A DNA stretch of 64,000 nt from assembly GCF_003201655.1 (NCBI RefSeq), contig NZ_QJJU01000008.1, forward strand, positions 1 through 64,000, in the 5' to 3' direction. Positions within the stretch are counted from its first letter, which is position 1; every line of letters starts with the position of its first letter. A model generated the notes under the pieces. That model was not told the DNA's origin. It searched no databases and saw only the letters and a program-made list of their open reading frames with translations. Of the stretch, positions 1 through 7,254 are shown one piece after another. This DNA comes from Mycolicibacterium moriokaense. Its GTDB lineage: Bacteria; Actinomycetota; Actinomycetes; Mycobacteriales; Mycobacteriaceae. The position numbers and the translations under genes were made by a program.

Positions 1-410
1 CTAGCTCCACTAGTTGGCCAGGTCGCTGTCGCAGTGTTCTTAAGGCGTTTCGCGATGTACCCGCGCAGCTCGGCACGCTCTGCTTGGGAAGCCCGTGCAC
101 GTGGCGGCGAGAGTCCTCCAGCCGCGGATCGCTGAACCGCCCTGGTTCTGATGGAGGCTCCATCAGAACGTGGGCGGTTCAGGTGCGAACGGTAACCGCG
201 AGCCGGTAACTACGAAGACTGTTGGGCGCAAACCGAAGAAGCCGTTCGCCGCCGAGTGGGCGCTCTTGAGGGGCTGGGTTTGCACGGCGACTAGGGATTA
301 GGCGACCGCACGACTAGTTCGCACCCCCTGACCTAGTCGACGATGCGAACGAGTCAAACGTCCAGCCCGTGACCGCCGGGCGCGACCGAGCACAGGCCTC
401 AACGTCTGGC
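1..410. other. Gene-poor left edge with a long hairpin
   Basis: No complete gene is recognised here. On the minus strand the first ~110 bases are open (reading ..AERAELRGYIAKRLKN..) and run off the window, so this may be the edge of a gene, but no start or domain is visible. The only strong structure is the hairpin at 132-182, listed separately. Confidence 0.4.
132..182. repeat. Long near-perfect inverted repeat (24-bp arms, 3-nt loop)
   Basis: Arms 132-155 and 159-182 pair over 24 positions with only two mismatches (T-T and G-G at the middle of the arms), around a GGC loop. Each arm consists of a perfect 10-bp block (CTGAACCGCC and TTCTGATGGA on the left) separated by four bases. There is no T-run, so it does not look like a simple intrinsic terminator. 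It sits next to decayed mobile-element scraps. Confidence 0.8.
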
Positions 411-1472
411 CTAGTCTTTCAGGTTCGCGGCCAAGCCGAATTTCTCAACGAGCGCCCGCGAATCCGCGTCCGAGACCCTAAATTCGGGTTTCTTCTGCTC
501 CTTAAGCACCTCGCCGCGCCACGCGCGACGACATTCGATAGTCAGTGGTTGCAAACTAGGAACGCACACGACTAGCACGGGCATGTTGTACGACTCCTCC
601 GGAGAGACGACCCTGTAATTTGCCGGTGTCGCGGTCACCTGCGCGCGCGAAGCCAAGGCGACGAGCGCATCGGTGTTGGGGTCGATCACCCGGATGGCAT
701 CTGTACCCACGTCAATGGCTAGGCGCGGTTGCGGGGTTCGTTGTTTGAGGAATTTGACCGGCCCCATTGTTTCGTAGGGCGGATACAGCAGACAGCGAAA
801 TGGCTCGCCCGGTGCAGGCCCGCCTACATCCAACCCAGAGCGGCGGGCGACCATGGTGAGAACCTCATCGAAGTCGGCGGCCCGCAACCACCCGTCGACG
901 CGGCCGGTGTGCGGCGCTTGGAGCGGTGTTCCGGTGCCGAGGCGATGATCTCGTCCGCCGAGAACGAAGCGGTGGGGGCCGCATTGCAGGTGAAGCGCCG
1001 TCCCCGACACAGTGATGGCCTGCCCTAGAGTCCATCGGCCCAGCTTCGCGTCCTTGAATGAAAAGACCTCACCTGGCCTCTCTTCGACAGTCAGGCCATC
1101 GCTCGTGACGCAAATGGCGATCTTTCTAGTCCAACCCCACCAGCGGCCGGCGAGGACACCAAAAAGGGTTAGCCCGACAGCCATGAGGACGACGACCACC
1201 CAGCCAGCGGTTCGCGCGGAAGGAGTCATGATCATCACCACGAACACCGCGGCGAACGCCGCCCACGACCCGTAAGTGCAGATGTAGAGCCAGGTCTGCA
1301 TCCGCGAGGTGGTTGCCACGAAACGGCGCGACGCAGCCGCGTGCTTTGGGCTTGCCGGTTGAGAAGCTTTTCGAGCTTTTCCTCTGGGTCGCAGATCTGC
1401 ACCGCGCTTCTGCACCGCAAGCTGACGTTCAAGCTCGGCGATGCGTTGCTCGGGGTCGTCCTGGTCCACCAC
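411..1472 (-). CDS. Hypothetical membrane protein with N-terminal coiled coil
   Basis: About 353 residues. The first ~20 residues (DDPEQRIAELERQLA) form a short charged coiled-coil-like stretch of a kind common at the start of mycobacterial membrane proteins. A basic linker follows, then two hydrophobic segments at roughly residues 60-80 and 86-108, and a long soluble C-terminal part with no motif I recognise. A TTG lies one codon upstream; I chose the adjacent GTG at 1472, since two GTG codons follow it in frame and no strong ribosome site separates the options. It stands alone at the edge of a decayed region. Function unknown. Confidence 0.7.
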   Translation of the reverse strand: MVDQDDPEQRIAELERQLAVQKRGADLRPRGKARKASQPASPKHAAASRRFVATTSRMQTWLYICTYGSWAAFAAVFVVMIMTPSARTAGWVVVVLMAVGLTLFGVLAGRWWGWTRKIAICVTSDGLTVEERPGEVFSFKDAKLGRWTLGQAITVSGTALHLQCGPHRFVLGGRDHRLGTGTPLQAPHTGRVDGWLRAADFDEVLTMVARRSGLDVGGPAPGEPFRCLLYPPYETMGPVKFLKQRTPQPRLAIDVGTDAIRVIDPNTDALVALASRAQVTATPANYRVVSPEESYNMPVLVVCVPSLQPLTIECRRAWRGEVLKEQKKPEFRVSDADSRALVEKFGLAANLKD

Positions 1473-1583
1473 CAAAGGGTCCCAGCTCGGAGCCGGTGGT
1501 GCGGCAAATCACGCCAGCATTGTGCCTTCATGCGTGACCAGGCCGGGCCGTCGCGGTGCTGGTGCCCATGATTTAGGTCTGTC

Positions 1584-1655
1584 CTAGCCGGTGCTTTCTT
1601 CGTGCACGGCAAGGATGCGGTAGACCGTCGCCCGACTCACACCAAGCGTGGCCCA
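1584..1655 (-). pseudogene. C-terminal remnant of a serine resolvase
   Basis: The minus strand ends with the reading ATLGVSRATVYRILAVHEES then TG and stop (TAG at 1586-1584). This is the helix-turn-helix tail typical of Tn3-type or invertase-type serine recombinases. Nothing upstream encodes the catalytic domain, so only ~24 codons survive. It abuts, in opposite orientation, the IS3 remnant that starts at 1658, which suggests a deletion or insertion junction at about 1655. Confidence 0.65.
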
Positions 1656-1657
1656 TT

Positions 1658-1795
1658 GATGACGTCGAGCTGGCCACCCTCGGGTGGGTGCACTGGCACA
1701 ACACCACCCGGCTGCACGTCTACCTCGGTCACGTACCGCCAGCGAGGACCTACATATCAGCCATCAAGACCACGGTGGCCGGCTGGTGGCGCTGA
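1658..1795 (+). pseudogene. C-terminal remnant of an IS3-family transposase (OrfB)
   Basis: The plus-strand frame reads DDVELATLGWVHWHNTTRLH followed by a Y-LG-VPPA stretch. This matches the conserved tail after the last acidic residue of IS3-family DDE transposases (..WV.W.N..RLH..LG..PP..). The normal ending is lost: the frame drifts into unrelated residues and stops at 1793-1795. About 46 codons remain. It is a fossil only, with no catalytic core. Confidence 0.65.
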
Positions 1796-1840
1796 TTGTT
1801 TAAGCGATAAAGAACCCCGAGTTTGACCGCAACGCCATCT

Positions 1841-1893
1841 TGGCCTGACCCCGATGGGTTGGTCCAGTTGGACCAATTCGTGGGGTCCGGCCA
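1841..1893. repeat. Imperfect hairpin repeat, arm repeated again at 2674-2700
   Basis: Left arm 1841-1865 and right arm 1870-1893 are related inverted copies of a ~25-bp motif with the core GGACCAA..GGGGTCCGGCCA, separated by AGTT. The left arm also has a 27-bp inverted match with one mismatch at 2674-2700. The motif lies shortly after the IS3 remnant, and its third copy follows the IS1634-like remnant. It may be a mobile-element end or a small palindromic repeat. Confidence 0.6.
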
Positions 1894-2139
1894 ATCTGTG
1901 CCGCAGCCGTTCAGTTAGAAGAATTAGCCGCTCATGCCATCGACGAGGACGAGACACTGAAACGACACGGGCCTGCGCGGGTCCGCTGGTAACGATTTTC
2001 GCCGCGAGCTGCGAAACGGCCATCAGCGGCGTTGGTCTGCGATTCAATCAGATGTTGAGACCGGTAGCGGCCCACACACTGTGTACTTGCCCCAGCGACG
2101 ACGCCAAAGCAGGCGGCGTTTTGAGGAAAGGGGAGGTTT

Positions 2140-2448
2140 ATGCGACGAGTAATGGTCGGGTTAGCAACGGCTGTGATGGTGTCTGCCGGTTTGGGGCCGG
2201 CCGGGCTAGGTCTCGGCGCAGGTACCGCCTATGCCCTCACCGGCCCATTTCAATGGTGCCCAGGCCAACCCTTGCCGGCATGGGGTCTAGTTTGGGACAT
2301 GAGCGTTTGCCACAGCTATTACAAGGTCGGCTACGGGCAGGGCAATGTTGATAATAGTGTTGGCTATCCCCCCGGTAGTCCCAATATTTGGGACGGAGAC
2401 AATCCACCGCCGCCGAATGTGATGCCGTGCGCCCCATATTGCCTGTAG
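2140..2448 (+). CDS. Small secreted protein, hypothetical
   Basis: 102 residues with a clear Sec signal peptide: MRR then a long Ala/Gly/Val hydrophobic stretch, with cleavage probably near residue 31 (TAYA). The mature part of ~70 residues starts TGPFQWCPGQPLP and has four cysteines, a WD..VCHSYY segment and a Pro/Gly/Asn-rich tail ending CAPYCL. This resembles a family of small mycobacterial exported proteins of unknown function. A good ribosome site (GGAAAGGGGAGG) lies just before the ATG. It sits between two transposase fossils but keeps normal coding features, so it is probably intact. Confidence 0.8.
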   Translation: MRRVMVGLATAVMVSAGLGPAGLGLGAGTAYALTGPFQWCPGQPLPAWGLVWDMSVCHSYYKVGYGQGNVDNSVGYPPGSPNIWDGDNPPPPNVMPCAPYCL

Positions 2449-2495
2449 TAGGCGTTGTCGACAGCGACTCATCCTTTCCAGATTTCTGGACCCGC

Positions 2496-2717
2496 TCCGC
2501 CTTGGCGGTCAGTCACTGGATCGAGCACCAAACCGGCTGGAGCATCAAGAAATTCGTCGAAACCGCGCGCCGCTATCACACCGTCCAGATCCGCGCCGGC
2601 CGCCAGACGCTAACCGCCGCCGTACCCGTACCCGACGACCTCGCACAAGCACTCACCAAGATCTGTTCACCCCCTGGACCAACCCATCGGGGTCCGGCCA
2701 CCCCCAGTGCGCACTAG
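2496..2717 (+). pseudogene. C-terminal remnant of an IS1634-like transposase
   Basis: The frame reads ALAVSHWIEHQTGWSIKKFV, then ARRYHTVQIRAG and PVPDDLAQALTKI. This resembles the tail of mycobacterial IS1634/IS1549-type transposases, which end in a basic RRY segment and a PLPDDL segment. The catalytic part is missing. Beyond about 2660 the frame degenerates and stops at 2715-2717. The 27-bp repeat at 2674-2700 follows directly. Confidence 0.6.
2674..2700. repeat. Third copy of the GGACCAA..GGGGTCCGGCCA motif
   Basis: This segment is the reverse complement of 1841-1867 with a single mismatch, and is also similar in direct orientation to 1870-1893. It immediately follows the IS1634-like remnant. 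The two outer copies bracket about 0.8 kb that contains the small secreted protein gene. Confidence 0.6.
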
Positions 2718-2818
2718 CCTGATAGAAGTCGGGTTCCACAGAGGCAAACTGCTCGAACGCCCCATCGATATCACCCCGCCCGAAGCGACCGAATCAACCG
2801 GAACGGAGGACGCCTGAA
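2709..2818 (+). other. Short open tail, possible fragment
   Basis: The plus strand is open from about 2712 and ends with TGA near 2818, reading SLIEVGFHRGKLLERPIDIT followed by an acidic tail. It has no start codon or ribosome site and may be another 3' fragment left by transposition. No family is recognised. Confidence 0.25.
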
Positions 2819-2860
2819 ATACCCCAATCCGGTATTGGTCAGTTTGAAAGCTAGACGGAC

Positions 2861-3147
2861 TCAGACCGTTGGTGGGGTGTCGCTGAGGCCGAGATGCTGA
2901 CGCACGGTGTTGGTCTGCAGCGCGTGCATCCCCAGCCGGGTTAATCCGACATAGATAGAGCCGTAATTTCCACCCGTGGTCTGTATAAGCAAACTGGCGT
3001 GTTCGAGAGCCTGTATCGCTTCTGCGACGGCCCGATAATCGGGATCTTCGAAGAGTTTCAAATCCCCCGGAGTAGTGAGAGATTTGGAATACGCGCCCGT
3101 CTTACACCATGAGGCGATGTCATGCGTCGCACCCGATTTCAACATAT
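2861..3147 (-). pseudogene. 3' part of a small gene disrupted by the IS21 element
   Basis: These are the last ~95 codons of a gene whose first 30 codons lie at 5329-5418 on the other side of the IS. Removing the IS and one copy of the CATAT duplication gives a continuous 123-residue protein starting MTSNQPWWLTMPVAEVAATI. The C-terminal part is rich in helix-forming residues (AVAEAIQALEHASLLI) and ends in a TRLGMHALQTNTVRQHLGL segment. No family recognised. As it stands, the reading frame runs from inside the IS end and cannot make the original N-terminus. Confidence 0.7.
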
Positions 3148-3202
3148 TGTCGACGGCGACTGAATACTGACCACTGCGCGGCAACTGAAAATTGACCAGC
3201 TT
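3148..3202. repeat. Left terminal inverted repeat of the IS21 element
   Basis: Pairs with 5274-5328 in inverted orientation. The inner segment TGAAAATTGACCAGCTT is identical at both ends. Confidence 0.9.
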
Positions 3203-3239
3203 CCTGGAGAACCTTGGCTATGGGCCAGGGAGGAAGCGA

Positions 3240-4475
3240 GTGTTGAACGTGGAGGACTGGGCGGAGATCCGGCGGTTGCGTCGGTCGGAGCGGTTGCCGA
3301 TTTCGGAGATCGCGCGGGTGTTGGGGATATCGCGCAACACGGTGAAGGCGGCGTTGGCCTCCGATGGTCCGCCGAAGTATCAGCGTGCTCCGGCCGGGTC
3401 AGTAGTAGATGAGGCCGAGCCGAGGATCCGGGAGTTGTTGGCGGCCTATCCGCGGATGCCGGCGACGGTGATCGCCGAGCGGATCGACTGGTCGCATTCG
3501 ATCCGGACATTGAGTGAGCGGGTGCGGGAGCTGCGGCCGGTGTATCTGCCGCCCGATCCGGCGTCCCGCACGACCTATGTGGCCGGCGAGATCGCGCAGT
3601 GCGACTTCTGGTTTCCCGATGTGGTGGTGCCGGTCGGGTACGGGCAGGCCCGCAGTGCGACTGCGCTGCCGGTGTTGACGATGGTGTGTGGGTATTCGCG
3701 GTGGGCATCAGCGGTGTTGATCCCGACGCGCGCTGCTGAAGATCTCTATGCCGGTTGGTGGAAACACCTTTCGGCGTTGGGCGCGGTGCCGCGGGTGCTG
3801 GTCTGGGACGGTGAGGGCGCAGTCGGGCGGTGGCGGGCACGCCAACCCGAACTCACCGGAGCGTGTCAGGCGTTTCGCGGCACGCTGGCGACCAAGGTGC
3901 TGATCTGCAAGCCCGGCGATCCCGAAGCCAAGGGGCTTGTCGAGCGCTTCCACGACTATCTCGAGCGGGCCTTCCTGCCGGGCCGGATGTTCACCGCACC
4001 TGCGGATTTCAACACTCAGCTGGCGGACTGGTTGGTGCGGGCCAACCACCGCCAGCACCGCGTGCTGGGATGTCGCCCGGCCGACCGGATCGAGGCCGAC
4101 AAGGCCGCGATGCTGACGTTGCCGCCGGTCGGGCCGAGCATCGGATGGCGAACCTCGACCCGGCTCCCGCGCGATCACTACGTGCGCTGCGACGGCAACG
4201 ACTACTCGGTGCACCCGGGCGCGGTCGGACGGCGCATCGAGGTCACCGCCGACCTGGCCCGGGTCCGGGTCTGGTGCGCCGGCAACCTGGTCGCCGACCA
4301 CGCCCGCATCTGGGCCAAACACCAGACCATCTCAGATCCCGACCACGTCGAGTCCGCGAAGCTGCTGCGCCGCAAGTACTTCGAATTCGCACGCCCACCC
4401 ACCCATATCGAGGTCGAACAACGCAGGCTGGCCGACTACGACGCCGTGCTCGGTCTCGACGGGCCGGTGGCGTGA
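3240..4475 (+). CDS. istA: IS21-family transposase IstA
   Basis: 411 residues from a GTG preceded by GGGAGGA at good spacing; a TTG 48 bases upstream lies in the terminal repeat and is less likely. The N-terminus has a helix-turn-helix (ISEIARVLGISRNTVKAAL, residues ~20-40). An integrase-type DDE core follows: first Asp in QCDFWFPD (~residue 122), second in VWDGEGAVG (~190), and Glu in KGLVERFHDYLERAF (~235). IstA cuts and joins the IS ends. It overlaps istB by one base (TGATG), typical of translational coupling in this family. Confidence 0.95.
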   Translation: MLNVEDWAEIRRLRRSERLPISEIARVLGISRNTVKAALASDGPPKYQRAPAGSVVDEAEPRIRELLAAYPRMPATVIAERIDWSHSIRTLSERVRELRPVYLPPDPASRTTYVAGEIAQCDFWFPDVVVPVGYGQARSATALPVLTMVCGYSRWASAVLIPTRAAEDLYAGWWKHLSALGAVPRVLVWDGEGAVGRWRARQPELTGACQAFRGTLATKVLICKPGDPEAKGLVERFHDYLERAFLPGRMFTAPADFNTQLADWLVRANHRQHRVLGCRPADRIEADKAAMLTLPPVGPSIGWRTSTRLPRDHYVRCDGNDYSVHPGAVGRRIEVTADLARVRVWCAGNLVADHARIWAKHQTISDPDHVESAKLLRRKYFEFARPPTHIEVEQRRLADYDAVLGLDGPVA

Positions 4476-5269
4476 TGGCCGCCAAGACCACCAGCAGCCG
4501 AGACGTGACCGCTGAACTGGCGTATCTGACCCGGGCCTTGAAGGCGCCGACCCTGCGTGAGGCCGTCGGCCGGCTCGCCGAGCGGGCACGCTCCGAAACC
4601 TGGACCTACGAGGAGTTCCTGGCAGCCTGTCTGCAGCGTGAAGTGTCCGCCCGCGAATCCCACGGCGGCGAGGGACGTATCCGAGCGGCGCGTTTCCCGT
4701 CACGAAAGTCATTGGAGGAGTTCGACTTCGACCATGCCCGTGGCCTCAAACGCGACCTCATCGCCCATCTGGGCACGTTGGACTTCGTCACCGCCAAAGA
4801 CAACGTGGTGTTCCTGGGCCCACCAGGAACCGGGAAAACGCACTTGGCCACCGGCATCGCGATCCGCGCCTGCCAAGCCGGCCACCGCGTCCTGTTCGCC
4901 ACCGCCAGCCAATGGGTCGACCGCCTGGCCACCGCCCACCACAGTGGCACGCTGCAAGCCGAACTCGTCCGCCTGGCCCGCTACCCACTGCTCGTCATCG
5001 ACGAAGTCGGCTACATCCCGTTCGAACCCGAAGCCGCGAACCTGTTCTTCCAACTGGTGTCCTCACGCTACGAACGAGCCAGCCTCATCGTCACCTCCAA
5101 CAAGCCCTTCGGACGCTGGGGCGAAGTCTTCGGCGACGACGTCGTTGCCGCAGCCATGATCGACCGCCTCGTCCACCACGCCGAGGTCATCGCACTCAAA
5201 GGAGACAGCTACCGCATCAAAGACCGAGACCTCGGCCGCGTCCCCACCGTCACGGCCGACGACCAATGA
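4475..5269 (+). CDS. istB: IS21-family helper ATPase IstB
   Basis: 264 residues, a DnaC-like AAA+ ATPase of usual IstB length. The Walker A motif GPPGTGKTH is at about residue 112 and Walker B LLVIDEVGYIPFE at about 173, with a sensor-1-like TSNKPF. IstB helps IstA choose target DNA and assemble the transpososome. The ATG overlaps the istA stop. A longer open frame upstream (from 3830) is only the shadow frame inside istA. Confidence 0.95.
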   Translation: MAAKTTSSRDVTAELAYLTRALKAPTLREAVGRLAERARSETWTYEEFLAACLQREVSARESHGGEGRIRAARFPSRKSLEEFDFDHARGLKRDLIAHLGTLDFVTAKDNVVFLGPPGTGKTHLATGIAIRACQAGHRVLFATASQWVDRLATAHHSGTLQAELVRLARYPLLVIDEVGYIPFEPEAANLFFQLVSSRYERASLIVTSNKPFGRWGEVFGDDVVAAAMIDRLVHHAEVIALKGDSYRIKDRDLGRVPTVTADDQ

Positions 5270-5273
5270 ACCC

Positions 5274-5328
5274 AAGCTGGTCAATTTTCACTTGCCGACA
5301 ACTGATCAGTTTTCGATTGCCGTTGACA
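5274..5328. repeat. Right terminal inverted repeat of the IS21 element
   Basis: Inverted copy of 3148-3202. It is followed by CATAT (5329-5333), matching the CATAT just before 3148. Confidence 0.9.
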
Positions 5329-5418
5329 CATATTCGTACGAGACGAAAAGTAGGGCAGGATGGTCGCCGCTACTTCGGCGACTGGCATCGTGAGCCACCA
5401 CGGCTGGTTGCTGGTCAT
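5329..5418 (-). pseudogene. 5' part of the gene disrupted by the IS21 element
   Basis: This minus-strand segment starts with ATG at 5418 and reads MTSNQPWWLTMPVAEVAATI then LPYFSSRTN up to the IS junction. An in-frame stop lies upstream, so this ATG is the only likely start. It joins in frame to 3147-2861 once one CATAT is removed. No clear ribosome site is visible. Confidence 0.65.
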
Positions 5419-6612
5419 ACGCGCATTGAAGCACGGCCACCGGCCAGGACGGCCTCTGATTCAATCGCGACCCGCCAAATCAAACTGACCCACAACCCCC
5501 ATCCACAGTCTTGACAATTCCTCACGATTTGACAGTTGCGATAACCGCCACCGGTGACACGCTGGTGTCCTGTGGCTGAGGACGTCGGCCCCATTTTGTC
5601 GCCGCCGGGCGATCTGCCCGTGTGTTCGCTGCCAACCGACCGCCAATTAGCTGTGGACTGGACGTTCCCCGGGCATGCTCAACTCCGGACCCGTTGTGGC
5701 GGCGACCGATACCCGCCTCACCACGCCGACAAGCAGCCGACTGCGGACTTTCGGGCGCTCGTCAGAGACGGACTCACGAACTTCAAACAGCAGACTGAGC
5801 ATCTCAATGGTGACATGAACATCAACAGCGCCCCGAACAAAGGTGGGATCGACCGCGACCTTAACCGGCTGGTGATGAGCGCATCGGGTGGCAACATCCA
5901 GCAGGCCGCTGCGAGATAGTTGCTTAATTCGGCGGCGGCCACACCACCTGGACGTGCCGTACATGCGATGCGACGGTGTACGGGCCGCCGCTCAACACTC
6001 ACTGCTCGGTGATCGATGGGCCAGCAACAGTGCGAATCTCGAAGGTCTTGACTATTCCTCTTCGCGGCGGCCTATAGGCGCGGAAGGTTTGCGACAACGG
6101 TCAGCATGACCACCGAGCCCTACAGCGCCGTCAGCGCGTGCCGCTCAGGTGGCGTTGCGACATGGTCACCGCTTTTCCCAATACCGGCAAATTCAGCCGC
6201 AAGCACATCGTCGACATCGACCACCAAGCTCGCCACGTTGTTCCGCTCTCCGAACCGATCGACGTCGGTAAAGTTGAAAAGTCCAAGCTTCGCGGGAAAG
6301 ACACCTCGACCGGCCGACTGAGCGTCGTGCAAAACCTCCGTGCCGGCCACTCCCCGCGGAGGTCTGGCCACTGCGGCAGGTCCCGCTACGGTCAGAACCC
6401 AGCCGGATCGTTGGACCTCTTACTCGCAACAAGTACAACAGGCGAGACCCGATCCCTCTAATAGAATTCGCCACGCATACGAGACAGAACCGTTCGCCAC
6501 GTCGATGAGACAACCGGAAAAGTGCTGGTCACCGCCTCGCCGTTCGCCACGAAGTTTGAGACCCTACATGTGCGATCGTTCGGCCTTCTGTTCGACAGGC
6601 ACGTCGCCATCC
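5419..6612. other. 1.2 kb without a recognisable gene
   Basis: Several overlapping open frames occur on both strands but none has a convincing start, ribosome site or recognisable domain. The best-looking stretches are the minus frame at 5647-5920 (VDPTFVRGAVDVHVTIEMLS) and its neighbour at 5718-6002. They contradict each other in frame and may be a decayed gene. Base composition is a little lower in GC than the flanking genes. Confidence 0.4.
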
Positions 6613-7242
6613 CTACTGCGCAGCGTTGTCGGGTTCGCAGAGTCGCGGGATAGCGAACTCGAGTAAGGAGATCGCGTGCGGCACCGGCGCCTGTCCGGCA
6701 GCCAGTTGGTACACGACCGCTCCATCGACGACAGCGAGGACGGACTTCACGCCCTGCGGCGTCGTCGCCCAGCCGTTCAACGCCAGCACACGTGCGACGA
6801 GGTCGGCCAGGGCACTGTTGTAATTCGTTATCACGGTGCGCAATTCGGGATGTTTGCCGGCCTGCAGGTAACGTTCGTAGATCCCGGATATCGTCGCACG
6901 AGTGAACGTCCAGTTCTCGGCGTCATGAACCGTTGCCACCTCGACGATCAGCCGCGCCGTCTCGTTGAGGTTGAGCTGATGCGGCAGGCGACTGATGAAC
7001 TCCTCGGCCCGCTGCACCCATCCGTTGAGCATGAATTCCAGTCCCAGGGCTCGTAGCTCGTCCCGGGTACGAAAGAAGGCACGCAGTGTCGCCTCGGGTA
7101 ATCCGGCTTCCTCGGCGACGGAGCGATACGTCACCGCATCGAAACCGCGACGGCGCAGAACCGCCTCGCACGCCCGAATCGCCGCACGACGTCGGTGTGC
7201 TGACCGAGTCGATGGCTGCCGCGGTTGGGAATCAGAAGTCAC
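6613..7242 (-). CDS. TetR-family transcriptional regulator
   Basis: 209 residues. The N-terminal DNA-binding domain includes VTYRSVAEEAGLPEATLRAFF (residues ~38-58), a TetR helix-turn-helix, and the C-terminal domain is helical and variable. It is the last gene of a likely minus-strand operon: creatininase, glutamine synthetase-like, this gene, with 12 bases between it and the synthetase stop. It is therefore a candidate controller of that operon, responding to a small molecule that cannot be named from sequence. Confidence 0.88.
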   Translation of the reverse strand: MTSDSQPRQPSTRSAHRRRAAIRACEAVLRRRGFDAVTYRSVAEEAGLPEATLRAFFRTRDELRALGLEFMLNGWVQRAEEFISRLPHQLNLNETARLIVEVATVHDAENWTFTRATISGIYERYLQAGKHPELRTVITNYNSALADLVARVLALNGWATTPQGVKSVLAVVDGAVVYQLAAGQAPVPHAISLLEFAIPRLCEPDNAAQ

Positions 7243-7254
7243 CCGCCCGACGCC

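Larger units (their letters stand above)
3148..5328 (+). mobile_element. Complete IS21-family insertion sequence
   Basis: The 2181-bp element starts TGTCGACGG and ends with the inverted equivalent at 5328. The terminal inverted repeats are ~55 bp (3148-3202 and 5274-5328), nearly identical over the inner 20 bases and diverged outside. It carries istA and istB in the usual order and is flanked by direct CATAT copies at 3143-3147 and 5329-5333, the short duplication expected for this family. Both genes look intact, so it may be active. Its insertion splits a small minus-strand gene. Confidence 0.95.

Noticed and set aside
3830..4474. Long open frame upstream of istB
   Set aside because: It is the +1 shadow inside istA; istB starts at 4475.
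5554..5964. Opposing open frames of ~105-120 codons
   Set aside because: No ribosome site, no domain and conflicting frames; kept only as an unannotated region.
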